Positions 28,528 through 37,838 of a stretch of 64,000 bases of DNA are shown here, one piece after another (positions within the stretch are counted from its first letter, which is position 1; the number at the start of each line of letters is the position of its first letter). The notes under the pieces were generated by a model. The model ran no database searches. It was not told the origin of the DNA and worked only from the letters and a program-made list of their open reading frames with translations. Origin of the DNA: Aminobacter sp. HY435 (GTDB taxonomy: Bacteria; Pseudomonadota; Alphaproteobacteria; Rhizobiales; Rhizobiaceae); assembly GCF_027568395.1 (NCBI RefSeq), contig NZ_JANKZL010000001.1:186001-250000 (forward strand). Reading direction: 5' to 3'. Made by a program: the position numbers and the translations under genes.

Positions 28528-29289
28528 ATGATTGGCGATTCCTCGACTCCCCTGTTCGGCCCGATGAGCAACCTCGACGTTGCCGCGCTGACGTTTTTTC
28601 TCGCCGGCTGGGTGCTGCATGCGCTGGGTGCCGAAGGCCACATCGTCAAGCGGCTGTCGCTGACCCGCGCCATGAACGCCCAGCGCGCCGCCTGGTTGGC
28701 GACGATGGCCCGCCGTGAAGTCCGCATCGTCGACACCTCGATCATGAACGGCCTGCAGCAGGGTACCGCGTTCTTCGCTTCCAGTTCGCTGATTGCAATC
28801 GGCGGCTGCTTTGCGCTGCTCGGCGCCTCCGACCGCGTGCTGGCCGTCCTGAGCGACGTACCGCTGGCCGGGGCGACCGCCCGGCCGCTATTTGAGATCA
28901 AGGTTTTCGGCCTGATCGTCATCCTCTCCTACTCGTTCTTCAAGTTCGGCTGGGCCTACCGGCTGTTCAACTACTGCTCGATCCTGATCGGCGCCGTGCC
29001 GCAGTTGCGCACCGGCTCGGAGCCGGACGAGGAGATCCACATCGCGGTGGCTCGGGCCACGCGCATGAACATGCTCGGCGGCAAGCATTTCAACGCTGGC
29101 TTGCGCGGCGTGTTCTTCTCGATCGGCTATCTCGGCTGGTTCATCGACGCGCGCGTCTTCTTCATCACCACCATCATCCTGCTGGCAGTGCTGGTCAGGC
29201 GCCAGTTCTTTTCGGAAGCGCGCGAAGCGGTGCTGGTTCAGGAGCTCGGTCCGGGAAAAGGCCCGTCGATGCGCCCGGACAGCCAATAG
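28528..29289 (+). CDS. DUF599 family membrane protein
   Basis: A 253-residue inner-membrane protein of the DUF599 family with about four or five helices. Family segments are DVAALTFFLAGWVLHALGAEG, RAMNAQRAAWLATMARRE with the invariant R-x-x-W, VDTSIMNGLQQGTAFFASSSL, and KVFGLIVILSYSFFKFGWAYRLFNY. The function is unknown. The ATG at 28528 is used; MSNLDVAAL at 28564 is an equally good start. The 3' end overlaps the convergent ydcF-like gene by 52 bases. Confidence 0.82.
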   Translation: MIGDSSTPLFGPMSNLDVAALTFFLAGWVLHALGAEGHIVKRLSLTRAMNAQRAAWLATMARREVRIVDTSIMNGLQQGTAFFASSSLIAIGGCFALLGASDRVLAVLSDVPLAGATARPLFEIKVFGLIVILSYSFFKFGWAYRLFNYCSILIGAVPQLRTGSEPDEEIHIAVARATRMNMLGGKHFNAGLRGVFFSIGYLGWFIDARVFFITTIILLAVLVRRQFFSEAREAVLVQELGPGKGPSMRPDSQ

Positions 29290-30035
29290 GCGACCAGTCC
29301 GATCCATTCGCGCATGGCCATTGTCGTGTTCTGCAGCGAATCGGCGGGATTGTCGGTGAACAGGCCGACGCCCTCCTGCCCAGAAGTCCGGTAGTCCACC
29401 GGCCAGGCAACGACTGGGAAACCAGCCTTGGCAAACAGCGCCATCGAGCGCGGCATGTGGAAGGCGGACGTCACCAGCAGCCAGGTCTCGCCCGGCCTTG
29501 GCGTCACCAGTTCCCTGGAGAACAGGGCATTCTCATAGGTGTTTCGAGAGCGGTTTTCGAGGGTCAGCCGGTCGCGCGCCACACCGAGCGCTTCAAGCAG
29601 CCGCGGCGCCGTGTCGGCATCGCCCTCACCGTCCAGCATGAGCGCGCCGGTGCCGCCGGAAATGACGACCTTCGCATCGGGATAGCGACGCGCCAGGATC
29701 GCCGTTTCGACGAAGCGATCGCCGCCGCTGTTCAGTTCGTATCCGCCTCTGGCGAGATTGATCGCGCCTTCGAAACCGCCGCCCAAAACAACGATACCGG
29801 CAACGGCCGGAGGTTGCGGTGGACGCTGGTAGCGCTCCTCGAGCGGGTTGAGCATCAGCGAACCGAGCGATGTCCACGTCGACAGCGCCAGGATCAGCAG
29901 CGACGTCAGCACCGCCACTCGAAACAGCCGTCGCCGCCCGAAGAGACTGGCAACGAGGCCCGCTGCGAGCAGGAAGATTGCAAAATTGAGCGGTTGGGCG
30001 AAGAACCAGAAAATCTTGGACAGATAGAAAAACAA
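29238..30035 (-). CDS. YdcF family membrane protein (DUF218)
   Basis: A 265-residue protein with two N-terminal membrane helices (IFWFFAQPLNFAIFLLAAGL and VAVLTSLLILALSTW) and a periplasmic or cytosolic DUF218 domain. The domain shows GIVVLGGGFEGAINL, VVISGGTGAL, RNTYENALFSRELV and WLLVTSAFHMPRSMALF. The family includes ElyC/SanA, which affect envelope polymer metabolism; the exact reaction is unknown. Its last 17 codons overlap the end of the DUF599 gene on the opposite strand. Confidence 0.88.
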   Translation of the reverse strand: MFFYLSKIFWFFAQPLNFAIFLLAAGLVASLFGRRRLFRVAVLTSLLILALSTWTSLGSLMLNPLEERYQRPPQPPAVAGIVVLGGGFEGAINLARGGYELNSGGDRFVETAILARRYPDAKVVISGGTGALMLDGEGDADTAPRLLEALGVARDRLTLENRSRNTYENALFSRELVTPRPGETWLLVTSAFHMPRSMALFAKAGFPVVAWPVDYRTSGQEGVGLFTDNPADSLQNTTMAMREWIGLVAYWLSGRIDGPFPGPSS

Positions 30036-30080
30036 TGCGTTGTGCCGTGCCTGCTGGAATGGAGCCCCTCCAGTCCAATA

Positions 30081-30764
30081 CTATGCCAGTTCGTAAAGCA
30101 CGACCCCGGTCCTGGCCGACTGCATGGCCGAGACGTGTCCGGCCTCGATCAGATGGGCCAGGATCTCGCGAACCTCGTTCTTGCCGAGATGGGTTTCCTT
30201 CGCAATTCCGCTTACCGACCGACGTCGGAAACCGGCATTGTTAAGGGCCGCCAAAACGCGTTTCTCGTCGGATCCGACATTCGGCAATTCGGCCGGCTGC
30301 TTGACGGCCTGCGGCGCGGCGCCCGGTTTGGACCGGTCCGACGCCTCGATCTGTTCGGTGACGAGGTCGAGGTTTTCGTCCGCCTTCTCGTTCAGCACCT
30401 CGATCTTCCCGGCATTCTTGTGGGCAAGGCTCAGCGCCTTCTGGGCGAGGCTGTCGATGAAGGTCGGCGCGGTCGCACCCGCGAGCACGCAGAAACCGAC
30501 AACGATCAGCATCTCGTCGGCGACGCTGCCCGTCGTCTGCGGCCCCAGGATGTCTTCAATAATGCTGTTGTTGCCGATGGACAGAAACAGCGGCACCACC
30601 AGGGCCGCCGCCGCACCCAGCACAAAGACGGACCACAATGCCCGCCAGTCCAACGGCTTGGCCACGGACTCCGTGTTCTTCACCGTCTCGGCGTCAACCG
30701 CATAGCGGGCAAAGCAACCGAGCCAGCCCGACACAAACATCGCAACGAGCAACCAGACAAGCAT
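30081..30764 (-). CDS. Membrane protein with a YEATS-associated-helix-like region and C-terminal winged helix
   Basis: A 227-residue protein with a membrane helix at the start (MLVWLLVAMFVSGWLGCFAR) and a helical-hairpin region (FVLGAAAALVVPLFLSIGNN, then VVGFCVLAGATAPTFIDSLA). I recognise the hairpin as like the YEATS-associated helix family. A charged linker follows, then a winged helix-turn-helix (LAALNNAGFRRRSVSGIAKE, LGKNEVREILAHLIEAGHVS). GGAGGG just before the ATG at 30764 is a strong ribosome-binding site and decides the start. The layout suggests a membrane-tethered sensor or regulator. The family name is moderately sure, the function unknown. Confidence 0.65.
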   Translation of the reverse strand: MLVWLLVAMFVSGWLGCFARYAVDAETVKNTESVAKPLDWRALWSVFVLGAAAALVVPLFLSIGNNSIIEDILGPQTTGSVADEMLIVVGFCVLAGATAPTFIDSLAQKALSLAHKNAGKIEVLNEKADENLDLVTEQIEASDRSKPGAAPQAVKQPAELPNVGSDEKRVLAALNNAGFRRRSVSGIAKETHLGKNEVREILAHLIEAGHVSAMQSARTGVVLYELA

Positions 30765-30876
30765 ACCACCCTCCCATGTATGTCGCCACGAACATACTAC
30801 TGAAGGTTGCAATGAATGCAACACTTCAATCTTAGCGTGAGGGAAATGCTTGACGCAGGTAGCAGGCGCTATGCGC

Positions 30877-32382
30877 CTACCACCACTTTTCCGGTTCGAA
30901 ACGTCCGGCGGCCTGTTCGATGACGTGACCCGTCTGGAACAACGTCTCTTCGTCGAACGGACGGCCGATCAATTGCAGGCCGAGCGGCAGGCCGTGGCCG
31001 TCGAGGCCGGCAGGCACCGCGATGCCCGGCAGGCCGGCCATGTTCACGGTCACCGTGAAGATGTCGTTGAGGTACATCTTGACCGGGTCGGCAGCCATGT
31101 CCTCGTCGGCGACGCCGAAGGCGGCCGACGGTGTCGCCGGCGTCAGGATGACGTCGACGCCGGCTGCGAAGGCGAGTTCGAAGTCGCGCTTGATCAGCGT
31201 GCGAACCTTCTGTGCCTGCAGGTAGTAAGCGTCGTAATAGCCGGCCGACAGCACATAGGTGCCGATCATGATGCGGCGCTTGACCTCGCGGCCGAAGCCG
31301 GCGGCGCGCGTGTTCTCATACATCTCTACAATGTCCTTGCCCGGCACGCGCAGGCCGTAGCGGACGCCGTCATAACGCGCGAGGTTCGACGAAGCTTCGG
31401 CCGGTGCCACAATATAGTAGGCCGGCAGCGCGTATTTGGTGTGCGGCAGAGAGATATCGACGATCTCGGCACCGGCGTCCTTCAGCCAGGCAATGCCCTT
31501 CTGCCACAGCGCCTCGATGTCGTCGGGCATGCCGTCAACGCGGTATTCCCTGGGAATGCCGATCTTCATGCCCTTCAGCGACTTGCCGATGGCCGCCTCG
31601 TAGTCCGGCACGGGCAGATCGACCGAGGTCGTGTCCTTGGCGTCGACGGATGCCATCGACTTGAGCAGGATCGCGGCGTCGCGGACGTCGCGGGCGATCG
31701 GGCCGGCCTGGTCGAGCGACGAGGCAAAGGCAACCGTGCCCCAGCGTGAGACGCGGCCGTAGGTCGGCTTGATGCCGACCGTGCCAGTGAAGGCCGCCGG
31801 CTGGCGGATCGAGCCGCCGGTGTCGGTCGCGGTGGCGCCGGCGCACAGGAAGGCCGAAACCGCGGCAGCCGAGCCGCCGGACGAGCCGCCCGGCACCAGC
31901 TGCGCGTTGTCGAGCGAACGGCTGGCGCCTTCGCCGCGCGAACGCCGCCACGGGTTGATCACCGGACCGTAGTAGGATGTCTCGTTGGACGAGCCCATGG
32001 CGAACTCGTCCATGTTGAGCTTGCCGAGCATGACCGCGCCGTCGGCCCACAGATTGGCGGTGACGGTCGATTCGTAGCGTGGCTTGAAGCCGTCGAGCAC
32101 ATGGCTGCACGCCTGGGTGTGCACGCCGTCGGTGGCGAACAGGTCCTTGATGCCGAGCGGGATACCCTCGAGCGCACCGCCCTCGCCCTTGGCCAGCCTG
32201 GCGTCGGAGGCCTTGGCCATCTCGCGCGCCTTGTCCGGCGTGGTCGCGACATAGGCGTTGAACACCGGATTGGCCTGTTCGATCGCCTGAACGTAGGCGT
32301 CCGTCAGTTCCGTGGCGGTGATTTCCTTGCCACGCAGCTTCTCGCGCGCTTCGGCAATCGTCAGTCTGGTCAGATTGGTCAT
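30877..32382 (-). CDS. gatA: Glutamyl-tRNA(Gln)/aspartyl-tRNA(Asn) amidotransferase subunit A
   Basis: Amidase subunit of GatCAB, which releases ammonia from glutamine to amidate mischarged tRNAs. The product is about 501 residues and has the Ser-cisSer-Lys triad: the lysine in [16 protein letters not shown], a serine in [14 protein letters not shown], and the nucleophile in [17 protein letters not shown] use the ATG at 32382 ([18 protein letters not shown]); the frame upstream overlaps the GNAT gene. It follows that gene by 4 bases. gatB is not in this window. Confidence 0.97.
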   Translation of the reverse strand: MTNLTRLTIAEAREKLRGKEITATELTDAYVQAIEQANPVFNAYVATTPDKAREMAKASDARLAKGEGGALEGIPLGIKDLFATDGVHTQACSHVLDGFKPRYESTVTANLWADGAVMLGKLNMDEFAMGSSNETSYYGPVINPWRRSRGEGASRSLDNAQLVPGGSSGGSAAAVSAFLCAGATATDTGGSIRQPAAFTGTVGIKPTYGRVSRWGTVAFASSLDQAGPIARDVRDAAILLKSMASVDAKDTTSVDLPVPDYEAAIGKSLKGMKIGIPREYRVDGMPDDIEALWQKGIAWLKDAGAEIVDISLPHTKYALPAYYIVAPAEASSNLARYDGVRYGLRVPGKDIVEMYENTRAAGFGREVKRRIMIGTYVLSAGYYDAYYLQAQKVRTLIKRDFELAFAAGVDVILTPATPSAAFGVADEDMAADPVKMYLNDIFTVTVNMAGLPGIAVPAGLDGHGLPLGLQLIGRPFDEETLFQTGHVIEQAAGRFEPEKWW

Positions 32383-32386
32383 GTGC

Positions 32387-32848
32387 TCAGCTCGAAAGAT
32401 TCTTTTCGTAGAAAACCGACCACTGCGAGTCGGGATAGTCGAGAACCGGGCCGCAGCGGCTAAAACCGGCGCTCTCGTAGACAGCCCAGGCAGCAGGATG
32501 GCGATCGCCGGTCTCCAGCACCAGACGGCCCAGGCCCTCGTGGCGCGCCAGAGCCTCAATGAGATCGACCATGGCGCTGCCGATCTTTTTGCCGCGATGG
32601 GTCGGGCGCGTGTACATGCGCTTGACTTCACCCACGCCGCCATCGTGACGCTTCAACGCCCCGCAGGCAATCGCTTCACCATTGTCGCGGGCGATGAAGA
32701 CCGTCGTATCGGCCTCCGCCATCTGTTCGGCGCTCATGTGGAAGCAGAATTCCAGCGGCGTCAGTTCGAGCAAGGTTGCGTTGAGCTCGGCGATCAGGCC
32801 GCGCACCTCGTCCTGCAAGGGGCTTTCCACCGCGATGTCGATCGCCAC
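32387..32848 (-). CDS. GNAT family N-acetyltransferase
   Basis: A 153-residue acetyl-CoA-dependent acetyltransferase. The GNAT core is clear: [39 protein letters not shown] with the acetyl-CoA pyrophosphate loop, and [21 protein letters not shown]. The substrate is unknown. It is embedded between gatC and gatA with gaps of 6 and 4 bases, so it is cotranscribed with tRNA amidotransferase genes. Confidence 0.9.
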   Translation of the reverse strand: MAIDIAVESPLQDEVRGLIAELNATLLELTPLEFCFHMSAEQMAEADTTVFIARDNGEAIACGALKRHDGGVGEVKRMYTRPTHRGKKIGSAMVDLIEALARHEGLGRLVLETGDRHPAAWAVYESAGFSRCGPVLDYPDSQWSVFYEKNLSS

Positions 32849-32854
32849 GGCGGC

Positions 32855-33142
32855 TTACTCCACCACCTTCGGCACCAGGAAGAAATTCTCGTCTGTTGCG
32901 GGCGCGTTGGCGACGATGTCGGCGGCCTTGTTGCCGTCGGTGACGACGTCCTGGCGCTTCTTCATCTCCATCGGCGTCACAGAAGTCATCGGCTCGACGC
33001 CTGAAACGTCGACTTCGTTCAACTGCTCGACAAAGCCGAGGATTGCATTCAGCTCGCCAGTCATGCGCTGGGCATCGTCCTCGCTCACCGCAATACGGGC
33101 GAGATGCGCGACGCGCTTAACTGTCTTGAGATCAACGGACAT
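32855..33142 (-). CDS. gatC: Glutamyl-tRNA(Gln)/aspartyl-tRNA(Asn) amidotransferase subunit C
   Basis: Small subunit that wraps around GatA and stabilises the GatCAB complex. The 95-residue product has the family pattern [36 protein letters not shown] and the C-terminal [12 protein letters not shown]. It is the first gene of the gatC-GNAT-gatA unit. Confidence 0.96.
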   Translation of the reverse strand: MSVDLKTVKRVAHLARIAVSEDDAQRMTGELNAILGFVEQLNEVDVSGVEPMTSVTPMEMKKRQDVVTDGNKAADIVANAPATDENFFLVPKVVE

Positions 33143-33270
33143 CGAAAAACTCCGGCAGACCGGGGGAAAAAATCAATTTGGGCTATAGCGGCGAGGCGCG
33201 CCGGGCGCAACACGGTTGATCGCCATTCTGGCATCGCCACCCCGTGTCGCGCGTCGCCGCGTAGCTATTA

Positions 33271-33978
33271 TCAAATGTCGATGGCCGCGCCGACCTTTGG
33301 CAAAAGCACCTCGACGCCGGAGCCTTCAAGTCCGTCGACGAACTTTTCCGCCGACTGGTCGATGATCGGGAAGCTGGCGTAGTGACATGGCACGACCTTT
33401 TCGAACTTGAAGAAGCGCCGGCAGGCAAGTGCTGCCACCGCGCCGCCCATGGTGAAGCGGTCGCCGATCGGCACCAGCCCGATCGACGGCTGATGCAGTT
33501 CGTTGATCAGCGCCATGTCGGAAAAGATGTCGGTGTCGCCCATGTGGTAGAGCGTCGGCTCGTCGGCGAAGTGCAGCACCAGACCGCCCGGATTGCCGAG
33601 ATAGGTGTTGGTTCCGCCCGGACCGCCAGCCGAAGACGAATGCAGGGCTGTGACAAAGGTCGTGGTGAAGCCGCCGCAATCGACCGTACCGCCGATATTG
33701 CCCGGGTTGATCTGCTTGTCGGACACGCCCTTGCCGACGAGATACATGCAGATCTCGAAATTGGCGACCAGCATGGCCCCGGTCTTTTTCAGGATTTCGG
33801 CGGCATCGCCGATGTGATCGTCGTGCCCATGCGTCAACAGCACATGCGTCGCGCCCTCGGCCGCCTCTTGCCACGGCTTGCCCCAGGATGGGTTGCCACT
33901 CAGGAACGGGTCGATCAGGATCGTCGCGCCTGCAGCCTCGATGCGGAATGCCGAATGTCCATACCAGGTGAGTTTCAT
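33271..33978 (-). CDS. Metal-dependent hydrolase of the UPF0173 (metallo-beta-lactamase) family
   Basis: A 235-residue cytosolic beta-lactamase-fold hydrolase. It begins [20 protein letters not shown] and has the zinc motif [18 protein letters not shown], a second ligand region at [13 protein letters not shown], and PCHYASFP near the end. Members are annotated UPF0173 (YtkL-like) and the substrate is unknown. The ATG at 33978 is preferred to one further upstream because the family begins exactly here. Confidence 0.92.
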   Translation of the reverse strand: MKLTWYGHSAFRIEAAGATILIDPFLSGNPSWGKPWQEAAEGATHVLLTHGHDDHIGDAAEILKKTGAMLVANFEICMYLVGKGVSDKQINPGNIGGTVDCGGFTTTFVTALHSSSAGGPGGTNTYLGNPGGLVLHFADEPTLYHMGDTDIFSDMALINELHQPSIGLVPIGDRFTMGGAVAALACRRFFKFEKVVPCHYASFPIIDQSAEKFVDGLEGSGVEVLLPKVGAAIDI

Positions 33979-34112
33979 CGTTCGGGCACTCCTCGCAATT
34001 TCTTTGATCAAAGGATAGAACGCGGCAAGCTCCTGCAAAAGGGGCAAGTCGCGAGGACCAGCAGGCAGAATCGCTTCCCGATCGCCGCGCTTCAGATCAA
34101 AAGGAACGCCGT

Positions 34113-34598
34113 TTGGCCACTGTTACCATCGAAGAATTGCCCGCGCTGCTTGCCGGCGGCAAAACGCTCGCCGGCCTCGACCTTGGCGACAAGACGATCG
34201 GCGTCGCGGTGTCCGATCGCGGATTGTCGTTCTCGCACCCGCGCCAGGTCATCATTCGCAAGAAGTTCACGCTCGATGTCGCAGCGCTGCTCGCCATGCT
34301 CGACAAGGAAAACACCGGCGCCATCGTCATCGGCCTGCCGATCAATATGGATGGGTCGGAAGGGCCGCGCGCGCAAAAGTCCCGCGCCTTCGTCCGCAAC
34401 GCCGCCAACCTGACCGCGTTGCCGTTCCTGTTCTGGGACGAGCGCCTGTCGACGGTGGCCGCCGAACGCGCGCTGATCGAAATGGACGTGTCGCGCAAGA
34501 AGCGCGACGGGCGCATCGATTCAGCCGCAGCCGCCTTCATTCTGCAGGGCGTGCTGGACAGGCTTCAGACGCTGGGCGCGGATTCCGCCGAACGGTAG
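34113..34598 (+). CDS. ruvX: Putative Holliday junction resolvase / pre-16S rRNA nuclease RuvX (YqgF)
   Basis: RNase H-fold nuclease needed for 5' maturation of 16S rRNA in E. coli and also called a Holliday junction resolvase. The 161-residue product has the catalytic Asp in [19 protein letters not shown], the second acidic site in [18 protein letters not shown], and [17 protein letters not shown] near the end. The start is TTG at 34113, supported by an AAAAGGAA site 6 bases upstream. It overlaps the convergent DUF6105-like gene by 34 bases. Confidence 0.93.
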   Translation: MATVTIEELPALLAGGKTLAGLDLGDKTIGVAVSDRGLSFSHPRQVIIRKKFTLDVAALLAMLDKENTGAIVIGLPINMDGSEGPRAQKSRAFVRNAANLTALPFLFWDERLSTVAAERALIEMDVSRKKRDGRIDSAAAAFILQGVLDRLQTLGADSAER

Positions 34599-34876
34599 CG
34601 CTGGCGCAGTCCCCTGACCTTCTCGGCAATGAGCTTGCGGCGGCGGAACGCCCAGATCGCAAGCAGGATCGCCGTATCCAGCGCAAACGCCTTGGCCATC
34701 ATCCATGGAATGGTCGCCGGATCGATGCCGAGAACTTCGCCATAGATTTCGAAGATCGCCAGATTGAACTGGCGCGTCATGATCACGTAGCCGAAATTCA
34801 TGTCGTTGATGGACAGGAAGAACCATCCCCAGAACAACACGAGCGGCGCCAGCCACAGGGCGAGAACGTAACGCAT
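34565..34876 (-). CDS. Small conserved membrane protein (DUF6105-like)
   Basis: A 103-residue protein with a membrane helix at the start ([20 protein letters not shown]) and a second at about residues 60-78 ([20 protein letters not shown]), followed by a basic tail. The central loop [20 protein letters not shown] is distinctive. It resembles a rhizobial family I recall as DUF6105; that name is from memory and only moderately sure. The function is unknown. Its 3' end overlaps ruvX on the other strand. Confidence 0.7.
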   Translation of the reverse strand: MRYVLALWLAPLVLFWGWFFLSINDMNFGYVIMTRQFNLAIFEIYGEVLGIDPATIPWMMAKAFALDTAILLAIWAFRRRKLIAEKVRGLRQRYRSAESAPSV

Positions 34877-35022
34877 CAGGACATGTCCTCCGCGCTCTCG
34901 ACGTCTGGGCCTGAAAAAGTGTCCATCGGGAATCCCGCTCCTTGCCGGAAGACAGTGATCCCTGGCGCCGCAACGCGCAACGTAAACCCTTTGTTAAGGT
35001 TAACGGGCGCGAGGCGCGCAAC

Positions 35023-35056
35023 CCGGTTGCAGCCTGCTGTGCCTGGCTGCAACCGG
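35023..35056 (-). other. Perfect 12-bp stem-loop after the AidB-like gene
   Basis: CCGGTTGCAGCC and GGCTGCAACCGG with a 10-base loop lie 4 bases past the AidB-like stop on the minus strand. There is no T-run, so it is probably a factor-assisted terminator or a 3' protecting structure. Confidence 0.55.
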
Positions 35057-35060
35057 AAGG

Positions 35061-36689
35061 CTAGCCGACTTGTGGATACAGCGTGTCGATGATGAGGCGT
35101 GAATCATGGCGCGCGTCGAGCATGCCGTAGGTTCCGCGCCACTGCCCGGCCAGCCGCGTTTCGATGAAGGCGTCGGCGATCCGCCCTGCCCCCATGCGGC
35201 GCAATTCCGCCGCAGCGGCCGAAATCGCCAGTTGCTCCGTCAGGATGCGCGCCGAGCCCTCGTCCGAACTTGCGACCTGCATCGCAGCCTTGAGCACGCC
35301 AAGGATGCTGCGGCCGCTCGGCCCGAGATCGCGCTCGATGCTGGCGAGCACGTCGTCGAACAGCCCTGGCGCGCGGCCGAGCACGCGCAGCACGTCGAGT
35401 GCCATGACGTTGCCCGAGCCTTCCCAGATCGCATTGACCGGCGCTTCGCGATAGTAGCGCGCCAGCGGCGCTTCCTCGACATAGCCGTTGCCGCCCAGGC
35501 ACTCCATCGCTTCGAACAGCAGCGCCGGCGCGATCTTGCAGACCCAGTATTTGACGACCGGCGTCATCGCCCGTGCGAACGCCGCCTCGCCGCGGTCGGA
35601 TGCCGCCTCGTCGAACGAGCGCGCCAGGCGGAACGCAAGCGCGGTCGCGCCGGCGACATCGAGCGCCATGTCGGCAAGCACGCGCTGCATCAGCGGCTGG
35701 TCGACGAGATTGGCGCCGAAGACCTGGCGATGTCGGGTGTGATGAACGGCTTCGGCAAGTCCGGCCCGCATCAGCGCGGATGAGGCCACCGCGCAGTCGA
35801 GGCGCGTCAGCGTCACCATGTCCATGATCGTCTTGACGCCGCCGCCGGGCTCTCCGACCAGATCGCCGATGGCGCCCTGGATCTCAACCTCCGACGATGC
35901 GTTGGAGCGGTTGCCGAGCTTGTCCTTGAGGCGCTGGAACTGCAGGCCATTGGAGGTGCCGTCGCTGAGGATGCGCGGGACCAGGAAACACGACAATCCC
36001 TCAGGCGCCTGCGCCAGCATCAGGAAGGCGTCCGACATCGGCGCCGACATGAACCATTTGTGGCCGTTGAGGCGGTAGAAGCTGCCGCCGGCGCGCTCGG
36101 CGCGGGTGGTGTTGGACCGCACGTCGGTGCCGCCCTGCTTCTCGGTCATGCCCATGCCGAGCGTCAGGCCGGCCTTGTCGACCGGCGGCTTCTGCGCCTG
36201 GTCGTATTTGCGCGTCGTGACGCGCGGCGCCCATTCGCGGAACAGCTTCGGGCTGGCCATCAAGGCGGCCAGCGACGCGCTGGTCATCGTCAGGGGGCAC
36301 AGATGCCCGCATTCCAGCTGCGCGGTCAGATAGAAGCGCGCCGCACGAACCTGATGCCTGCGGCCGGTCTCGGTCTCGCCGTTTTCCCAGACAGACGAGT
36401 GCAGTCCGCTGGCAATCGAACGGCGCATCAGCGCATGGTAGGCGGGGTGGAACTCGACCTGGTCGATACGGCGGCCTTGCCGGTCGTAGCTCTTGAGCTT
36501 CGGCACTTCGCTGTTGGCGAGGCGCGCCAGATCCTGCGCCTCGTGCGTCAGCACAAAGCGGCCAAGCCCGTCGAGATCGCGGCGAACCGGCTCGGAAAAG
36601 CCTTCGGCGATCTGGATCAGCAATGGATCGCCGCGCCAGGCATTGCTGCCCGTCAGCGGAGGGGGCTGGTTCGGCACGTCCTGCGTCAC
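35061..36689 (-). CDS. AidB-like acyl-CoA dehydrogenase
   Basis: Flavoprotein of the AidB branch of the acyl-CoA dehydrogenase family. The 542-residue product is the AidB length and has LTLGMGMTEKQGGTDVRSNT, GHKWFMSAPMSDAFLMLAQA, FGANLVDQPLMQRVLADMAL, and ECLGGNGYVEEAPLARYYRE. In E. coli AidB is induced by alkylation stress and binds DNA weakly; activity on acyl-CoA is poor. Whether this one is protective or catabolic cannot be told. It diverges from pyrB. Confidence 0.92.
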   Translation of the reverse strand: MTQDVPNQPPPLTGSNAWRGDPLLIQIAEGFSEPVRRDLDGLGRFVLTHEAQDLARLANSEVPKLKSYDRQGRRIDQVEFHPAYHALMRRSIASGLHSSVWENGETETGRRHQVRAARFYLTAQLECGHLCPLTMTSASLAALMASPKLFREWAPRVTTRKYDQAQKPPVDKAGLTLGMGMTEKQGGTDVRSNTTRAERAGGSFYRLNGHKWFMSAPMSDAFLMLAQAPEGLSCFLVPRILSDGTSNGLQFQRLKDKLGNRSNASSEVEIQGAIGDLVGEPGGGVKTIMDMVTLTRLDCAVASSALMRAGLAEAVHHTRHRQVFGANLVDQPLMQRVLADMALDVAGATALAFRLARSFDEAASDRGEAAFARAMTPVVKYWVCKIAPALLFEAMECLGGNGYVEEAPLARYYREAPVNAIWEGSGNVMALDVLRVLGRAPGLFDDVLASIERDLGPSGRSILGVLKAAMQVASSDEGSARILTEQLAISAAAAELRRMGAGRIADAFIETRLAGQWRGTYGMLDARHDSRLIIDTLYPQVG

Positions 36690-36872
36690 GCCTGGTCCTT
36701 CATGGTGTGGGCGACGGGCACGAATCCGCAGCCATGGCCGGCTTTATAGCCGAAATGCTTATCGATAGCTTATGGCCCAGCTTGCAAGCGACGAAAATCC
36801 CGTTGGAGAACTTTCCCGAATGAAATGCCGGCTTGCAGGCCAGTTAAGCACAGCCTATAGCAGCGCCTTGAG

Positions 36873-37838
36873 ATGACAGACCTATCGTCCCTGCCGCCAT
36901 ACCCGCACCGCCATCTTCTTGGCATCCGCGATCTTTCCCCGTCTGATATCGAAATCCTGCTAGACCGTGCCGACGCGGCAGTCTCGATTTCGCGCCAGTC
37001 GGAGAAGAAGACGTCGACCTTGCGCGGCAGAACCCAGATCAACCTCTTTTACGAAGCCTCGACGCGCACGCAGTCGTCGTTCGAGCTCGCCGGCAAACGC
37101 CTCGGCGCCGACGTCATGAACATGTCGGTGGCCAGCTCTTCGGTGAAGAAGGGCGAGACGCTGATCGACACGGCGATGACGCTGAACGCGATGCGGCCGG
37201 ACATCCTCATCATTCGCCACCAATCCGCCGGCGCGGCCGCGCTGCTTGCCCAGAAGGTCGGCTGCTCGGTCGTCAACGCCGGCGACGGCGCGCATGAACA
37301 CCCGACCCAGGCACTGCTCGACGCGCTAACTATCCGCCGCGCCAAGGGCGGCATCGCCCGCCTGACGGTGGCGATCTGCGGCGACATCCTGCATTCGCGC
37401 GTCGCCCGCTCCAACATCCTTCTGCTCAACGCGCTTGGCGCGCGGGTCCGCGTCGTGGCGCCGTCGACGCTGCTGCCTTCCGGCATCGCCCAGATGGGCG
37501 TCGAGGTGACGCAGTCGATGGCCGAGGGGCTCAAGGACGCCGATGTCGTCATGATGCTGCGGCTGCAGCGTGAGCGCATGGCCGGCGCCTTCGTGCCTTC
37601 GGTGCGCGAGTATTTCCGCTATTACGGACTCGATGCCGAAAAGCTGAAGGCGGCGAAGGAAGACGCGCTGGTGATGCATCCCGGCCCGATGAACCGCGGC
37701 GTCGAGATCGCCTCGGAAATCGCCGACGGCCCGCAGAGCGTCATCCAGGAACAGGTTGAAATGGGCGTCGCCGTGCGCATGGCGGTAATGGAAGCGCTGC
37801 TCGACCCGCGCCGCAACCGCGACGGAAAGAACGCATGA
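36873..37838 (+). CDS. pyrB: Aspartate carbamoyltransferase catalytic chain
   Basis: Second step of pyrimidine synthesis: joins carbamoyl phosphate and aspartate. The 321-residue product has the carbamoyl-phosphate loop [20 protein letters not shown], the [12 protein letters not shown] segment, and the C-terminal [18 protein letters not shown]. No pyrI regulatory gene follows. Instead the stop overlaps the inactive dihydroorotase-like gene by 4 bases, the arrangement in which the PyrC-like partner holds the ATCase trimers together. Confidence 0.96.
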   Translation: MTDLSSLPPYPHRHLLGIRDLSPSDIEILLDRADAAVSISRQSEKKTSTLRGRTQINLFYEASTRTQSSFELAGKRLGADVMNMSVASSSVKKGETLIDTAMTLNAMRPDILIIRHQSAGAAALLAQKVGCSVVNAGDGAHEHPTQALLDALTIRRAKGGIARLTVAICGDILHSRVARSNILLLNALGARVRVVAPSTLLPSGIAQMGVEVTQSMAEGLKDADVVMMLRLQRERMAGAFVPSVREYFRYYGLDAEKLKAAKEDALVMHPGPMNRGVEIASEIADGPQSVIQEQVEMGVAVRMAVMEALLDPRRNRDGKNA

